In this document: positions 43,931-52,624 of the stretch, piece by piece | Numbering within the stretch: the stretch's first letter is position 1 | Layout of the letters: each line of letters opens with the position of its first letter | Origin: JBBKWH01 sp037968855 | GTDB taxonomy: Bacteria > Pseudomonadota > Gammaproteobacteria > Pseudomonadales > Moraxellaceae | Direction of reading: 5' to 3' | Length of the DNA: 64,000 nt | Assembly: GCA_037968855.1 (NCBI GenBank) | Contig: JBBKWH010000076.1 | Location: 1 to 64,000 of the forward strand | Program-made: the position numbers and the translations under genes | The notes under the pieces: model-generated | Told to the model about the DNA's origin: nothing | What the model saw: only the letters and a program-made list of their open reading frames with translations | Database searches by the model: none

Positions 43931-45706
43931 ATGGCCGTTTATAACGCTCCCCTTCAAGACATGCGCTTTATCCTAAGCGACGTATTTGCTGCGGATCAAT
44001 TCTGGCAATCGATTCCAGACTTGGCTCACGTTGACATGGCCACGGTCGATGCCGTACTCGAAGAAATGGCCAAGTTTAGCCAAAATGTGCTGCTGCCATT
44101 GAACCGCACTGGCGACGAAGAAGGCGCACAAATTAACGGCGACGTGGTCACCACACCGGCCGGTTTTAAAGAAGCCTTCAAACAATACGCCGAAGGCGGT
44201 TGGGTTGGTCTAGGCGCTGCCGAAGAATGGGGTGGTCAAGGCATGCCAAAAATGGTCACCATGCTGGCCGAAGAAATGATCTTTGCGGTCAACCCATCGT
44301 TTACCCTGTATCCGCTATTGTCAGTTGGTGCATGCTTGGCATTGGCCAACTATGCCTCACAAGAGCAAAAAGAAACCTACCTGCCACGCATCTACTCCGG
44401 CGAATGGTCAGGCACCATGTGCTTAACCGAGCCACATGCCGGTACTGATTTGGGTATTATCAAAACCAAAGCCATTCCAAAAGACGACGGTAGCTACGCC
44501 ATTAGCGGCACCAAAATCTTTATTACTGGCGGCGAACACGACCTGACCGACAACCTGATCCATTTGGTACTGGCCAAAACGCCAGATGCACCAGCCGGCT
44601 CTAAAGGTATTTCGCTGTTTATCGTTCCGAAATTTATGGTCAATGCTGACGGCACACTAGGCGCACGCAACACCGTTGCCGCCGGTAGCATCGAACACAA
44701 AATGGGTATCAAAGCCTCGGCCACGTGCGTGATGAACTTTGACGACGCGACAGGCTATTTGGTCGGCAAAGAAAATGAAGGCTTGGCCGCCATGTTCGTG
44801 ATGATGAACTACGAGCGCCTGTCGATGGGCTTGCAAGGCATGGGCGCATCAGAAATCGCCTATCAAAATGCCGCACTGTACGCCGCTGACCGTACACAAG
44901 GTCGTAGCGCAACCGGCGTGATCTCACCAGAAAAATCAGCCGATGCAATCATTCATCATCCAGATGTGCGTCGTATGTTGCTCAATACTCGTGCGCATAA
45001 CGAAGCAGGCCGTTGCTTTGCCATGTATGTGGCCCGTCAGTTGGACTTGTCCAAATATGGCAACGATGAGCAAAAGAAAGCCGCAGCCGACCGTGTTGCC
45101 CTGCTTACCCCTGTTGCCAAGGCGTTCTTGACCGACAAAGCACTCGATGCCTGTGTCGATGCACAGCAAGTGTTTGGTGGTCACGGTTATATCCGCGAAT
45201 GGGGCATGGAACAGTACGTACGTGACGTGCGCATTGCGCAGATCTATGAAGGCACCAACGGCATTCAAGCCTTGGACTTGATGGGGCGTAAAGTGGTGCG
45301 TAACGGCGGTGCATTCGTGGCCACTTACTTGGCCGAAATTCGCGAATTTGCCGCCAACATGAAGGCGGATAACGACTTCTTAAAAGCAGCGTTGCTTAAA
45401 GCAGTTGATCGCATCGACGCCTTGACCCATGCGGTGATTGCGCGCAGCAAAACCAATGCCGACGAAGTCAACGCAGCTTGTGTCGACTACCTGCACGCCT
45501 TTGGTCTGATGAGCTACGCTTACATGTTTGCGTTGATGATCGAAGCGGCCAACGGCAAACAAGGCACGTTCTACAGCGACAAGACGTTGCTGGCACGTTT
45601 CTTTGTCACTCGTGTCTTGCCAGAGTTGGATGCCCGCGCTGCTGCCGTTGAAGCCGGTGCTGAACAGTTGATGGACTTCACTGCTGAGTATTTTGCGCAG
45701 GCTTAA
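43931..45706 (+). CDS. Acyl-CoA dehydrogenase, long form (second of tandem pair)
   Basis: 591 residues, same architecture as the gene before it: N-terminal MAVYNAPLQDMRFILSDVFA, CLTEPHAGTDLGIIKTKAIP, ISGTKIFITGGEHDLT, and the catalytic Glu in YEGTNGIQALDLMGRK, with a C-terminal extra domain. The two paralogs are related throughout but differ in many substrate-pocket positions, so they probably divide acyl chain lengths. A separate operator-like repeat at 43861 and hairpins between the genes suggest separate control. A hairpin and a strong terminator follow. Confidence 0.94.
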   Translation: MAVYNAPLQDMRFILSDVFAADQFWQSIPDLAHVDMATVDAVLEEMAKFSQNVLLPLNRTGDEEGAQINGDVVTTPAGFKEAFKQYAEGGWVGLGAAEEWGGQGMPKMVTMLAEEMIFAVNPSFTLYPLLSVGACLALANYASQEQKETYLPRIYSGEWSGTMCLTEPHAGTDLGIIKTKAIPKDDGSYAISGTKIFITGGEHDLTDNLIHLVLAKTPDAPAGSKGISLFIVPKFMVNADGTLGARNTVAAGSIEHKMGIKASATCVMNFDDATGYLVGKENEGLAAMFVMMNYERLSMGLQGMGASEIAYQNAALYAADRTQGRSATGVISPEKSADAIIHHPDVRRMLLNTRAHNEAGRCFAMYVARQLDLSKYGNDEQKKAAADRVALLTPVAKAFLTDKALDACVDAQQVFGGHGYIREWGMEQYVRDVRIAQIYEGTNGIQALDLMGRKVVRNGGAFVATYLAEIREFAANMKADNDFLKAALLKAVDRIDALTHAVIARSKTNADEVNAACVDYLHAFGLMSYAYMFALMIEAANGKQGTFYSDKTLLARFFVTRVLPELDARAAAVEAGAEQLMDFTAEYFAQA

Positions 45707-45714
45707 TGCATAGC

Positions 45715-45741
45715 GGGTTAGCGGCTTTTATCCGCTAACCC
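45715..45741 (+). repeat. Hairpin after the second acyl-CoA dehydrogenase
   Basis: GGGTTAGCGG / CCGCTAACCC, perfect 10-bp stem with a 7-nt loop, starting 9 bp after the stop codon. No T run. Confidence 0.7.
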
Positions 45742-45768
45742 ATTTATGCTGACAGCATTGTGATGCAC

Positions 45769-45799
45769 AAAAAAGACGCGATCATTCGCGTCTTTTTTT
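45769..45799. terminator. Bidirectional terminator
   Basis: AAAAAAGACGCGA / TCGCGTCTTTTTT with a 4-nt loop (TCAT), giving T runs on both strands; about 60 bp after the dehydrogenase gene. Confidence 0.93.
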
Positions 45800-46051
45800 A
45801 TGCCAAAAACAGCCCAATCAGCCTACCACCCTCCAAACAATAACCCCCAAATTTGAGACACTCCAGACTCAAGCTCACCACAATACTGTCTTTAGACTCG
45901 CCATACCATTGACGACAAAATCAGCCAAAACATAGTCTTCGCTCACAAACAGTCATCAACATGGTGTAAAAAATAATGGCACCTACCCAATAACAACAGT
46001 TCAATCCGTCTAACACCGTTGCGTTTTTTTATCATTTGAATGGGGCACACC
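45800..46051. other. Intergenic region before the exported protein gene
   Basis: About 250 bp with no gene or recognised RNA. It must hold the promoter of the following gene; GGGG about 6 bp before the ATG at 46052 is the only ribosome-binding signal noticed. Confidence 0.5.
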
Positions 46052-47164
46052 ATGACGAGACAATTAATCACCAGCCTCTTGGCCTTTGGCATCATTGGGA
46101 CCGCAAGCTGTCAGCCATCTGACCCAGCACCCAGCAACACGCTATTGGTCAATAGCTGCAACAAATCCCACAACGCCGCCAGCATCACCAAGCCAACCGG
46201 TGTCTATACCAGTGTGATCACCGCTGGAGCCGCCGCCAATACCACCATCAATGGCGGCCTGATCCGCGTCAACTGGGCCGAACTAGAGCCTGCGCCAGAT
46301 CAATTTGACTTTAGTGCCATTGATAGCCGCTTGGCACTGCTGCCCGCCGGCAAAAAATGGAGTCTTGGCATCCATGGCGGCTGGAGCTCACTGAATGAAT
46401 CTGATCCTGATTTTGCGGCACCCATGGCCGCACACATGTCACCCGCTTGGCTAGAGTCCGACTACGCCATCAGTACCTTTGACATGGAGTTTCGCAATGT
46501 CACCGTGCATATGCCCAAGTATTGGGATGCCACGTTACAGGCGCGACTGGCCAGCATGCTGCAAACGGTCGCCACACATTATCAAAACGATGAGCGCCTA
46601 CAACTGGTCTACGTGCCACAAATGACCAGCAATGGGATTGAAGGCCACTTTAATGGCGTCCCCAATAGCACCTTGATCAGTGCAGCAGGCATCAATCCTA
46701 ACCAAAGCAATGCAGCACAACTGTTTGAAGACATCTGGGTCGATGCAGCACTCACCGTCGCCAAAAGTACGGCGTTGGCGTTTAGCAATAAAGCCGTGGC
46801 ATTTGAAGTGCACGAAGTGATTGATCGGGTTTCGATTCCACAGCGCATTATGGATGGCCTGCTGCAAGATGCCGATTTTGGCAATCGTGCAGGCGCTGCC
46901 ATGTGGTGGATCTCTGGCGGTACAACCTATCAGTCCAACCTCGTACAAGCCTTGTCGCAATACCAAGGCGATGTGTACGGTCAAGTGATTGGCAAATCAT
47001 CACAGGCCTATCGCTATCCCAACAACGACTACAGCCAAGTGTTTAGTCAGGCCAAAGCACTCTGCATGCGCTATATCGAACCATGGAACTATGAGTTTGA
47101 AAACAACACCCACAACGACCTGATGACCGACTTTAATCAATTTGCGCAAGACAGCTTTGATTAA
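46052..47164 (+). CDS. Exported protein with glycoside-hydrolase-like barrel, function unknown
   Basis: 370 residues from ATG 46052; another ATG at 46040 is less likely. The N-terminus (MTRQLITSLLAFGIIGTASC) is a signal peptide, possibly of lipoprotein type although the lipobox (TASC) is imperfect. The mature part has segments typical of TIM-barrel glycosidase-like proteins: LIRVNWAELEPAPDQFDFSA, then KWSLGIHGGWSSLN, LVYVPQMTSNGIEGHF and, near the end, IEPWNYEFEN. The pattern W-x-E-x-E/D-P-x-x-x-x-x-D-F is common to GH families that use an acid pair, but no specific family was identified. Two Cys near the N-terminus and one near the end may pair. Neighbours give no clue. Confidence 0.7.
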   Translation: MTRQLITSLLAFGIIGTASCQPSDPAPSNTLLVNSCNKSHNAASITKPTGVYTSVITAGAAANTTINGGLIRVNWAELEPAPDQFDFSAIDSRLALLPAGKKWSLGIHGGWSSLNESDPDFAAPMAAHMSPAWLESDYAISTFDMEFRNVTVHMPKYWDATLQARLASMLQTVATHYQNDERLQLVYVPQMTSNGIEGHFNGVPNSTLISAAGINPNQSNAAQLFEDIWVDAALTVAKSTALAFSNKAVAFEVHEVIDRVSIPQRIMDGLLQDADFGNRAGAAMWWISGGTTYQSNLVQALSQYQGDVYGQVIGKSSQAYRYPNNDYSQVFSQAKALCMRYIEPWNYEFENNTHNDLMTDFNQFAQDSFD

Positions 47165-47328
47165 CTGTTTTGATTAAAAGTCTAGGGCAATCAAACCACT
47201 AACAGCCTCGTGCCATCATCCCGCTCTTGGTGACATGAGGTGCCAGATTGTGCTCTAACCCATTCAAGTCAACTGTCTCGGTTATGTGAGACAATACCCG
47301 CCATCTCGGCACACAGGTTGACGTCTTC

Positions 47329-48069
47329 ATGCAACTCGACAAGATCCTCCAATCACAAGGCTTTGGATCGCGCAAACATTGCCGCGCCTTGATTGAGCGC
47401 GGTCACGTCCGTATTGCTGGCGACACCATCACCAACATCAAAGCCAATATCCCAACCGAAAATCTGACCCTTGAGATCAACGGCCAACTGTGGCCATTCC
47501 ATGCCAAGGTCTATATCGCACTCAACAAGCCGCAAGGCTATGAATGCTCGCATCAACCCCAGAATCATCACAGCGTATTTAGTCTCTTTGCTGCGCCCTT
47601 GCTCGAACGCGGGCTGCAATCGGTTGGGCGACTCGATCAAGACACCACTGGCTTGCTGATTTTGACCGATGACGGCCCGTATCTGCATGCGCTGACCCAT
47701 CCACGCAAACATGTATCCAAGCGCTATCTGGTCACCACCGCATGGCCGATTACCGCAGCGCAAATCCATCAACTTGAGCAAGGCGTCAGCTTGCAAGGCG
47801 AAGATGAACTCGTGCGCGCCGACCATTGTGAGCAACGCGGCGAGTGCAGTCTGGCATTGACCATTCATCAAGGCATTTATCATCAAGTTAAGCGGATGCT
47901 GGCGGCAGTGGGCAATCATGTGGCTGCGTTACATCGCGAGCAAATGGGCCAACTGGTGTTAAACAATCTTGGGTTGGCCGAAGGCGAATGGTGTTACCTG
48001 ACTGCCGAGCAAATGTTGCAAGCGCGGCAAACACAGAATCTTGCTGCCGACGCTGAGCAATCGGTTTAA
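47329..48069 (+). CDS. RsuA-type 16S rRNA pseudouridine synthase
   Basis: 246 residues. An N-terminal S4 domain (MQLDKILQSQGFGSRKHCRA, LIERGHVRI) is followed by the pseudouridine synthase core: YIALNKPQGYECS, catalytic Asp in SVGRLDQDTTGLLILTDDG, KRYLVTT and GIYHQVKRMLAAVGNHV. This is the RsuA/RluE branch; E. coli RsuA modifies U516 of 16S rRNA. The protein is slightly longer than RsuA (231 aa). It is followed by ccoS after 32 bp on the same strand. The exact target cannot be told from sequence alone. Confidence 0.88.
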   Translation: MQLDKILQSQGFGSRKHCRALIERGHVRIAGDTITNIKANIPTENLTLEINGQLWPFHAKVYIALNKPQGYECSHQPQNHHSVFSLFAAPLLERGLQSVGRLDQDTTGLLILTDDGPYLHALTHPRKHVSKRYLVTTAWPITAAQIHQLEQGVSLQGEDELVRADHCEQRGECSLALTIHQGIYHQVKRMLAAVGNHVAALHREQMGQLVLNNLGLAEGEWCYLTAEQMLQARQTQNLAADAEQSV

Positions 48070-48101
48070 ACTACAGGCTGTTTTTTTGATGAGCCGATGT
48101 C

Positions 48102-48317
48102 ATGCATATTATCTATTTGCTGGTTCCGCTCAGTTTGCTGTTTTTGCTTGGTTCGATCTGGGCCATCCGCTTTGCCATTCGCTCCAATCAGTTTGATGAT
48201 CTAGACAGCGCAGCCCATCGGGTGATCTTGGATGATCGGCAAGCCCGTCGCGAGGTCGCAGCCGCTCAACCCCCAGTCAAATCCAGCACTCACACGCTAC
48301 CCTCAGACCATCCTTAA
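48102..48317 (+). CDS. ccoS: cbb3-type cytochrome oxidase assembly protein CcoS
   Basis: 71 residues with the CcoS pattern: one N-terminal transmembrane segment (IIYLLVPLSLLFLLGSIWAI) followed by RFAIRSNQFDDLDSAAHRVI, which is the conserved family motif (F-x-D-L-D..A..I/L), and a polar tail. CcoS is needed to insert haem and copper cofactors into cbb3 oxidase. The copper-exporting ATPase CcoI and the oxidase genes are not in this window, so the gene is separated from its usual partners except the TauE-like gene that follows. Confidence 0.9.
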   Translation: MHIIYLLVPLSLLFLLGSIWAIRFAIRSNQFDDLDSAAHRVILDDRQARREVAAAQPPVKSSTHTLPSDHP

Positions 48318-48369
48318 TCAACATTACCACTGATGTTGTTGATGTTTTCGCTTGTTTAAAGGTCTTGCC

Positions 48370-49131
48370 ATGCTGTCCTCCTCCTTACTGCTTGCGGCGC
48401 TGGCTGCTGGTTTTTTTGGCTCACCACATTGCCTTGGCATGTGTGGCGGTATCGTGACGGCCTTTGGACTGTCCATGCAGCCATTATCGGCGGCGCGACG
48501 TAGTGTTCTGATCACCAGCTATCATCTGGGGCGATTGCTCAGTTATATGTCACTGGGTCTGCTGGCAGGCTGGATTGGCACGACTGCCCTAGCGCCGTTA
48601 GCACATACTTTTTGGCCGCGTGCAGTAGTCGCAGTGGTGTTGATCGTGTTGGGCCTGTCCATGCTTGGCTTGCCGTTTTTAAATCGTTTAGAGGTGGTGG
48701 GAGCCAAACTGTGGCAAGCGCTTGCTCCACTTCGGCAACGGCTGTTTCCGCTGCATACCGTGCCACGCGCTTTGGCGGCTGGGTTAATTTGGGGATTTTT
48801 GCCCTGTGGCTTGGTGTATGGCGCACTGTTGCTGGCGGCATCGTCGGCCAGTGTCAGTGCTGGCGGCCTGCTGATGTTAGCTTTTGGGCTGGGTACATTG
48901 CCTATGCTGCTGATGACCGCCACCATTACCCAATGGCTACGCCAATCAATTCAACGCTTTAAACTACGCCAAATCAATGGTCTAATTTTGATCATTGCGG
49001 GCCTGTGGACTTTTTCGCCCATGCTGATGGGGCACAGTCAGCACATGAATCACGACATGTCGATGATGAATCAAAATTCCGTTCAAATTGATCCACATAT
49101 GATGCACGGCTCGACCAGTGGTCATCATTAA
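48370..49131 (+). CDS. TauE/SafE-family membrane protein, CcoS-associated
   Basis: 253 residues from ATG 48370 (MLSSSLLLAALAAGFFGSPH), with AAAGGT 7 bp upstream; the frame is open from a TTG at 48352. Six or so hydrophobic spans are visible, with the conserved SPHCLGMCGGIVTAFGLS near the N-terminus and WGFLPCGLVYGALLLAA later. A Met- and His-rich end (MGHSQHMNHDMSMMNQNS) could bind copper. Relatives next to ccoS and ccoI are annotated as sulfite-exporter-like and are thought to help oxidase maturation or copper handling. Followed by a double-hairpin structure. Confidence 0.88.
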   Translation: MLSSSLLLAALAAGFFGSPHCLGMCGGIVTAFGLSMQPLSAARRSVLITSYHLGRLLSYMSLGLLAGWIGTTALAPLAHTFWPRAVVAVVLIVLGLSMLGLPFLNRLEVVGAKLWQALAPLRQRLFPLHTVPRALAAGLIWGFLPCGLVYGALLLAASSASVSAGGLLMLAFGLGTLPMLLMTATITQWLRQSIQRFKLRQINGLILIIAGLWTFSPMLMGHSQHMNHDMSMMNQNSVQIDPHMMHGSTSGHH

Positions 49132-49245
49132 TAGACAAGCGGTCGATCAAAATGAGACATGAATCACAATTCCAGTCACACTGCATCTCGTGATGGCTAA
49201 GACGACCTTGGCGATCATTGGTGTGATCAACTCGCATCATTTTTA

Positions 49246-49303
49246 CGGCATGTTCCGCCCGGTTATACATGCCGACCGCAGTCTTAGGATTGCGGTTTTT
49301 TTT
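49246..49303 (+). ncRNA. Two-hairpin structure with terminator before aspS (possible sRNA, 3' end or leader)
   Basis: CGGCATGT (49246-49253) pairs perfectly with ACATGCCG (49267-49274) around a 13-nt loop; directly after it ACCGCA (49275-49280) pairs with TGCGGT (49291-49296), followed by eight T. A second copy of ACATGCCGAC lies at 49330-49339, past the terminator, and could compete for the same left arm. It may be the 3' end of the TauE-like transcript, a small RNA, or an attenuated leader of aspS. No promoter was identified. Confidence 0.5.
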
Positions 49304-49428
49304 ATCTGCGACTTTTGCGCAATGATCGGACATGCCGACTTGTGACAAGTGGATGGGATGGGCATAATTGTCTGTTTTGAAGCTCGGCCTTGCCAAGCTC
49401 CCATATGACTGGACGGATTCCACGCCTC

Positions 49429-51216
49429 ATGATGCGAACCCATTACTGCGGCTCTTTGACCGAAGCCCTACTCGAACAAACCGTCACCATCTGTGGTTGG
49501 GTGCATCGTCGCCGCGATCATGGTGGGGTTATTTTCCTCGACATGCGTGACCGTGACGGTCTGGTGCAGGTGGTGATCGATCCAGACACCCCAGACGCCT
49601 TTGCCATTGCAGACCGCGCTCGCTCAGAATATGTGCTTAAAATTACTGGCCGTGTCCGCGCACGTTATGCCGGTACCGAAAATGCCAATATGGTCAGTGG
49701 TCAAATCGAACTACTGGCCAAACAGATCGAAACACTCGCCACATCCGAAACACCGCCGTTCCCACTGAACGACGAACATGCCAATGTGTCCGAAGAAAAC
49801 CGCCTAAAATATCGCTTTTTGGACATGCGCCGTCCAGAAATGCAAGAACGTATGCGTTTTCGTTCTAAAGTCACCAGCCTCATCCGTAACTATTTGGATG
49901 ACAATGGCTTTATGGATGTCGAAACCCCGATCTTAACCCGTGCCACCCCAGAAGGTGCGCGTGATTATCTAGTGCCGTCGCGTACCCATAACGGTAGCTT
50001 TTTTGCATTGCCGCAATCTCCCCAACTGTTTAAACAGTTGTTGATGGTGGCGGGTTTTGACCGTTATTACCAAATCGCCAAATGCTTCCGTGACGAAGAC
50101 TTGCGTGCCGACCGTCAACCTGAATTTACCCAGATCGACGTCGAAACCTCGTTTATGTCAGACGAAGACATCATGCAAATGATGGAAGGCATGATCACCC
50201 AACTGTTTGATCAACTGCTCAACGTCAAGTTTGACAGCTTCCCGCGCATGACCTACGCCGACGCCATGCGTCTGTATGGCTCGGACAAGCCTGATCTACG
50301 CATTCCATTGCAGTTGGTGGACGTGGCCGACTTGATGCAAGACATCGAGTTTAAAGTGTTTGCCGCCCCTGCCAAAGATCCAAAAGGCCGCATCGCTGCC
50401 TTGCGTGTGCCTAAAGCGGGCGACTTGTCACGCGGCAAGATCGATGAATACACCAAATACGTCAGCATCTATGGTGCCAAAGGTTTGGCCTATATCAAGG
50501 TCAACGACCTGTCCAAAGGTATTGAAGGCTTGCAATCACCGATTGTGAAATTCATTGAACCCGTGGTGATGCAACTGCTCGAACGCGTTGGCGCGCAAGA
50601 TGGCGACATCGTGTTCTTTGGGGCAGATAAAGCCAAAGTGGTCAACGACGCGATGGGTGCATTGCGCATCAAGATCGGCCATGATCTTGGCCTATCAACC
50701 TGCGAATGGGCACCGATGTGGGTGGTTGACTTCCCGATGTTTGAAGAAATCGGCGACAACCAATGGACTTCGGTTCACCATCCATTCACCCTGCCTAAAG
50801 GCTCGGTCGAAGAGATGAAAAACAACCCAGCCGGTGCGCTATCGGTCGCCTATGACATGGTGCTCAACGGCACTGAAGTCGGCGGTGGTAGCTTGCGGAT
50901 CTATACACTCGACATGCAAAAAGCCGTGTTTGAAGCGCTTGGCATCAGCGATGAAGAAGCTGAAGATAAATTTAGCTTCTTGCTTGATGCACTCAAATAT
51001 GGTGCGCCACCGCATGGTGGTTTGGCCTTTGGTTTGGATCGTCTGGTCATGCTGATGACTGGCACCTCGTCAATCCGCGAAGTGATCGCCTTCCCAAAAA
51101 CCAAAACCGCCGAATGCCCATTGACCGATGCACCAGCACCCGTCGAAGCCACCCAGTTGCGCGATCTTGGCATCCGCCTACGCGAGCAACCCAAAGCCGA
51201 AACACCAACGGCTTAA
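49429..51216 (+). CDS. aspS: Aspartyl-tRNA synthetase
   Basis: 595 residues from ATG 49429 (MMRTHYCGSLTEA), matching the usual AspRS start. Class II motifs: the anticodon-binding OB domain with CGWVHRRRDHGGVIFLDMRD, motif 1 around FMDVETPILTRATPEGARD, motif 2 FRDEDLRADRQPEFTQID and motif 3 GLDRLVMLM, with a GAD insertion between. It charges tRNA-Asp; without family comparison it cannot be told whether it also charges tRNA-Asn. The frame is open further upstream to 49390 but that part has no family match. A double hairpin with terminator lies upstream, and a strong terminator follows. Confidence 0.97.
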   Translation: MMRTHYCGSLTEALLEQTVTICGWVHRRRDHGGVIFLDMRDRDGLVQVVIDPDTPDAFAIADRARSEYVLKITGRVRARYAGTENANMVSGQIELLAKQIETLATSETPPFPLNDEHANVSEENRLKYRFLDMRRPEMQERMRFRSKVTSLIRNYLDDNGFMDVETPILTRATPEGARDYLVPSRTHNGSFFALPQSPQLFKQLLMVAGFDRYYQIAKCFRDEDLRADRQPEFTQIDVETSFMSDEDIMQMMEGMITQLFDQLLNVKFDSFPRMTYADAMRLYGSDKPDLRIPLQLVDVADLMQDIEFKVFAAPAKDPKGRIAALRVPKAGDLSRGKIDEYTKYVSIYGAKGLAYIKVNDLSKGIEGLQSPIVKFIEPVVMQLLERVGAQDGDIVFFGADKAKVVNDAMGALRIKIGHDLGLSTCEWAPMWVVDFPMFEEIGDNQWTSVHHPFTLPKGSVEEMKNNPAGALSVAYDMVLNGTEVGGGSLRIYTLDMQKAVFEALGISDEEAEDKFSFLLDALKYGAPPHGGLAFGLDRLVMLMTGTSSIREVIAFPKTKTAECPLTDAPAPVEATQLRDLGIRLREQPKAETPTA

Positions 51217-51226
51217 GGGACTCACC

Positions 51227-51257
51227 AAAAAAAGCCCGCATATTGCGGGCTTTTTTT
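51227..51257. terminator. Bidirectional terminator after aspS
   Basis: AAAAAAAGCCCGCA / TGCGGGCTTTTTTT with a 3-nt loop (TAT); 11 bp after the aspS stop. Confidence 0.94.
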
Positions 51258-51349
51258 GGGGCAATCATTCAACAGCATATCCATGCATCACATTCACGCA
51301 TGGCCAAGCTATGGCATACTTTGCCCATCTACTCTTTTGTGCTGATCTT

Positions 51350-51688
51350 ATGACTGCCTTACGCCTCATCACGCTTTTGATCGTCGCCAGCACGTTGACG
51401 GCCTGCTCACGCGGTCCATCCGAACAAGACATCAGCACGGCTTATCAAAAAGAAGTCGCTCAAACCAACGCTATGACCAGCAAACTAGGTGGTAAAGCGC
51501 TAGAAATCAAAGTCAACGAAGTCAAAAAAATCGACTGCAAAGAAAACGGCGACACCGGCCAATATCGTTGCCAAGTCGAAGTTGACACCACCTTACCCTT
51601 TGTTGGCCAGCATCGTGAAGCCACCGAGCTAACACTGTCTAAAGGCGAGCAAGGTTGGCGTATTCTTCGTGGGTCTGCACAGCTTTAA
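51350..51688 (+). CDS. Small lipoprotein of unknown function
   Basis: 112 residues from ATG 51350 (MTALRLITLLIVASTLTACS). A short lipoprotein signal ends at the lipobox LTAC, so Cys19 is the likely lipidated residue. The mature part is small and soluble-looking, with a pair of Cys (KIDCKENG, QYRCQVEV) that could form a disulfide and a final strand REATELTLSKGEQGWRILRG. The middle resembles short periplasmic proteins with an immunity- or inhibitor-like sandwich, but no family was recognised. The open frame reaches back to 51128 through the aspS end, which is not coding. The acyltransferase gene follows 3 bp later, so it is probably in the same transcript. Confidence 0.75.
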   Translation: MTALRLITLLIVASTLTACSRGPSEQDISTAYQKEVAQTNAMTSKLGGKALEIKVNEVKKIDCKENGDTGQYRCQVEVDTTLPFVGQHREATELTLSKGEQGWRILRGSAQL

Positions 51689-51691
51689 GCC

Positions 51692-52624
51692 ATGACTACC
51701 CTGCTGCATTTTTTGGCCAGACTACCGTTGCCGGTATTACAACTGTTGGCACGGATGGTCGCGGTGCTGCTCAACTTGATGCCCAATACCGGCATGCGGT
51801 GGATTGTGCGGGTCAATATGCTACTGGCCATGCCGCATCTGTCTCACCAACAACGTGACCGCTTAGAACGTGCCAGCGTCAGCAGCCAATGCATGACCGC
51901 CTTAGAATCCATCAAATGTTGGGGTATGCCGCCGCAATACAGCATTGAGCAAATCAAAGATGTTCATGGATTTGAAGTATTACAAGCAGCGTTGGCCAAT
52001 GCCAAAGGTATGATTGCCGTGGTGCCGCATCTGGGCACGTGGGAAATGATGAATGCATGGCTTAATCAGTTTGGTGCGCCGGTCATCATGTATAAGCCAG
52101 CCGACAATGCGGATTTAAATACCTTTATGCTCGGCGCACGGCAACGCTTAAATGCCACCTTAGTACCGACCGATGAAAGCGGTGTACGAGCTATTTTTAA
52201 GACCTTAAAGCAAGGTGGCTTTACCATTGTGTTGCCAGATCATGTGCCAGAAACTAGCGGCGGCATCTATGTGCCATTTTTTGGCATTGAGACCCTGACC
52301 TCAACCTTGGTGTCCAAACTGGCACAAAAAACCGGCTGTGCCGTGATTGGTCTATCCTGTTTACGTCGTGCCGATGGCACAGGCTTTGATGTGTACTGTG
52401 ACCCATTGGCCAACGAAATCAATGACCGCCAAGTCGATCTTGCCAGCTCAGTCACCGCACTCAATCACAGCATGCAACAGATGATTACTCGAGCACCAGA
52501 GCAGTATGTATGGGGCTATCGACGGTTTAAAAAAGCAACCGGACTTGACGGGATATATCGCATGTCTGCTCAGCAGATCACTCAACGACAAACAGAATAT
52601 GACAGCCCAAAAAACCAAATTTAA
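51692..52624 (+). CDS. LpxL/HtrB-type lipid A late acyltransferase
   Basis: 310 residues. The catalytic motif is HLGTWE at 113-118, in VVPHLGTWEMMNAWLNQFG, which is the HX4(D/E) pattern of LpxL/LpxM enzymes; later the family marks VLPDHVPETSGGIYVPFFG and KTGCAVIGLSCLRR appear. A hydrophobic N-terminus (LHFLARLPLPVLQLLARMVA) anchors it to the inner membrane. It adds secondary acyl chains to Kdo2-lipid A. It starts 3 bp after a small lipoprotein gene and its stop overlaps the next gene (opposite strand) by 4 bp. Which acyl position it modifies is not readable. Confidence 0.88.
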   Translation: MTTLLHFLARLPLPVLQLLARMVAVLLNLMPNTGMRWIVRVNMLLAMPHLSHQQRDRLERASVSSQCMTALESIKCWGMPPQYSIEQIKDVHGFEVLQAALANAKGMIAVVPHLGTWEMMNAWLNQFGAPVIMYKPADNADLNTFMLGARQRLNATLVPTDESGVRAIFKTLKQGGFTIVLPDHVPETSGGIYVPFFGIETLTSTLVSKLAQKTGCAVIGLSCLRRADGTGFDVYCDPLANEINDRQVDLASSVTALNHSMQQMITRAPEQYVWGYRRFKKATGLDGIYRMSAQQITQRQTEYDSPKNQI

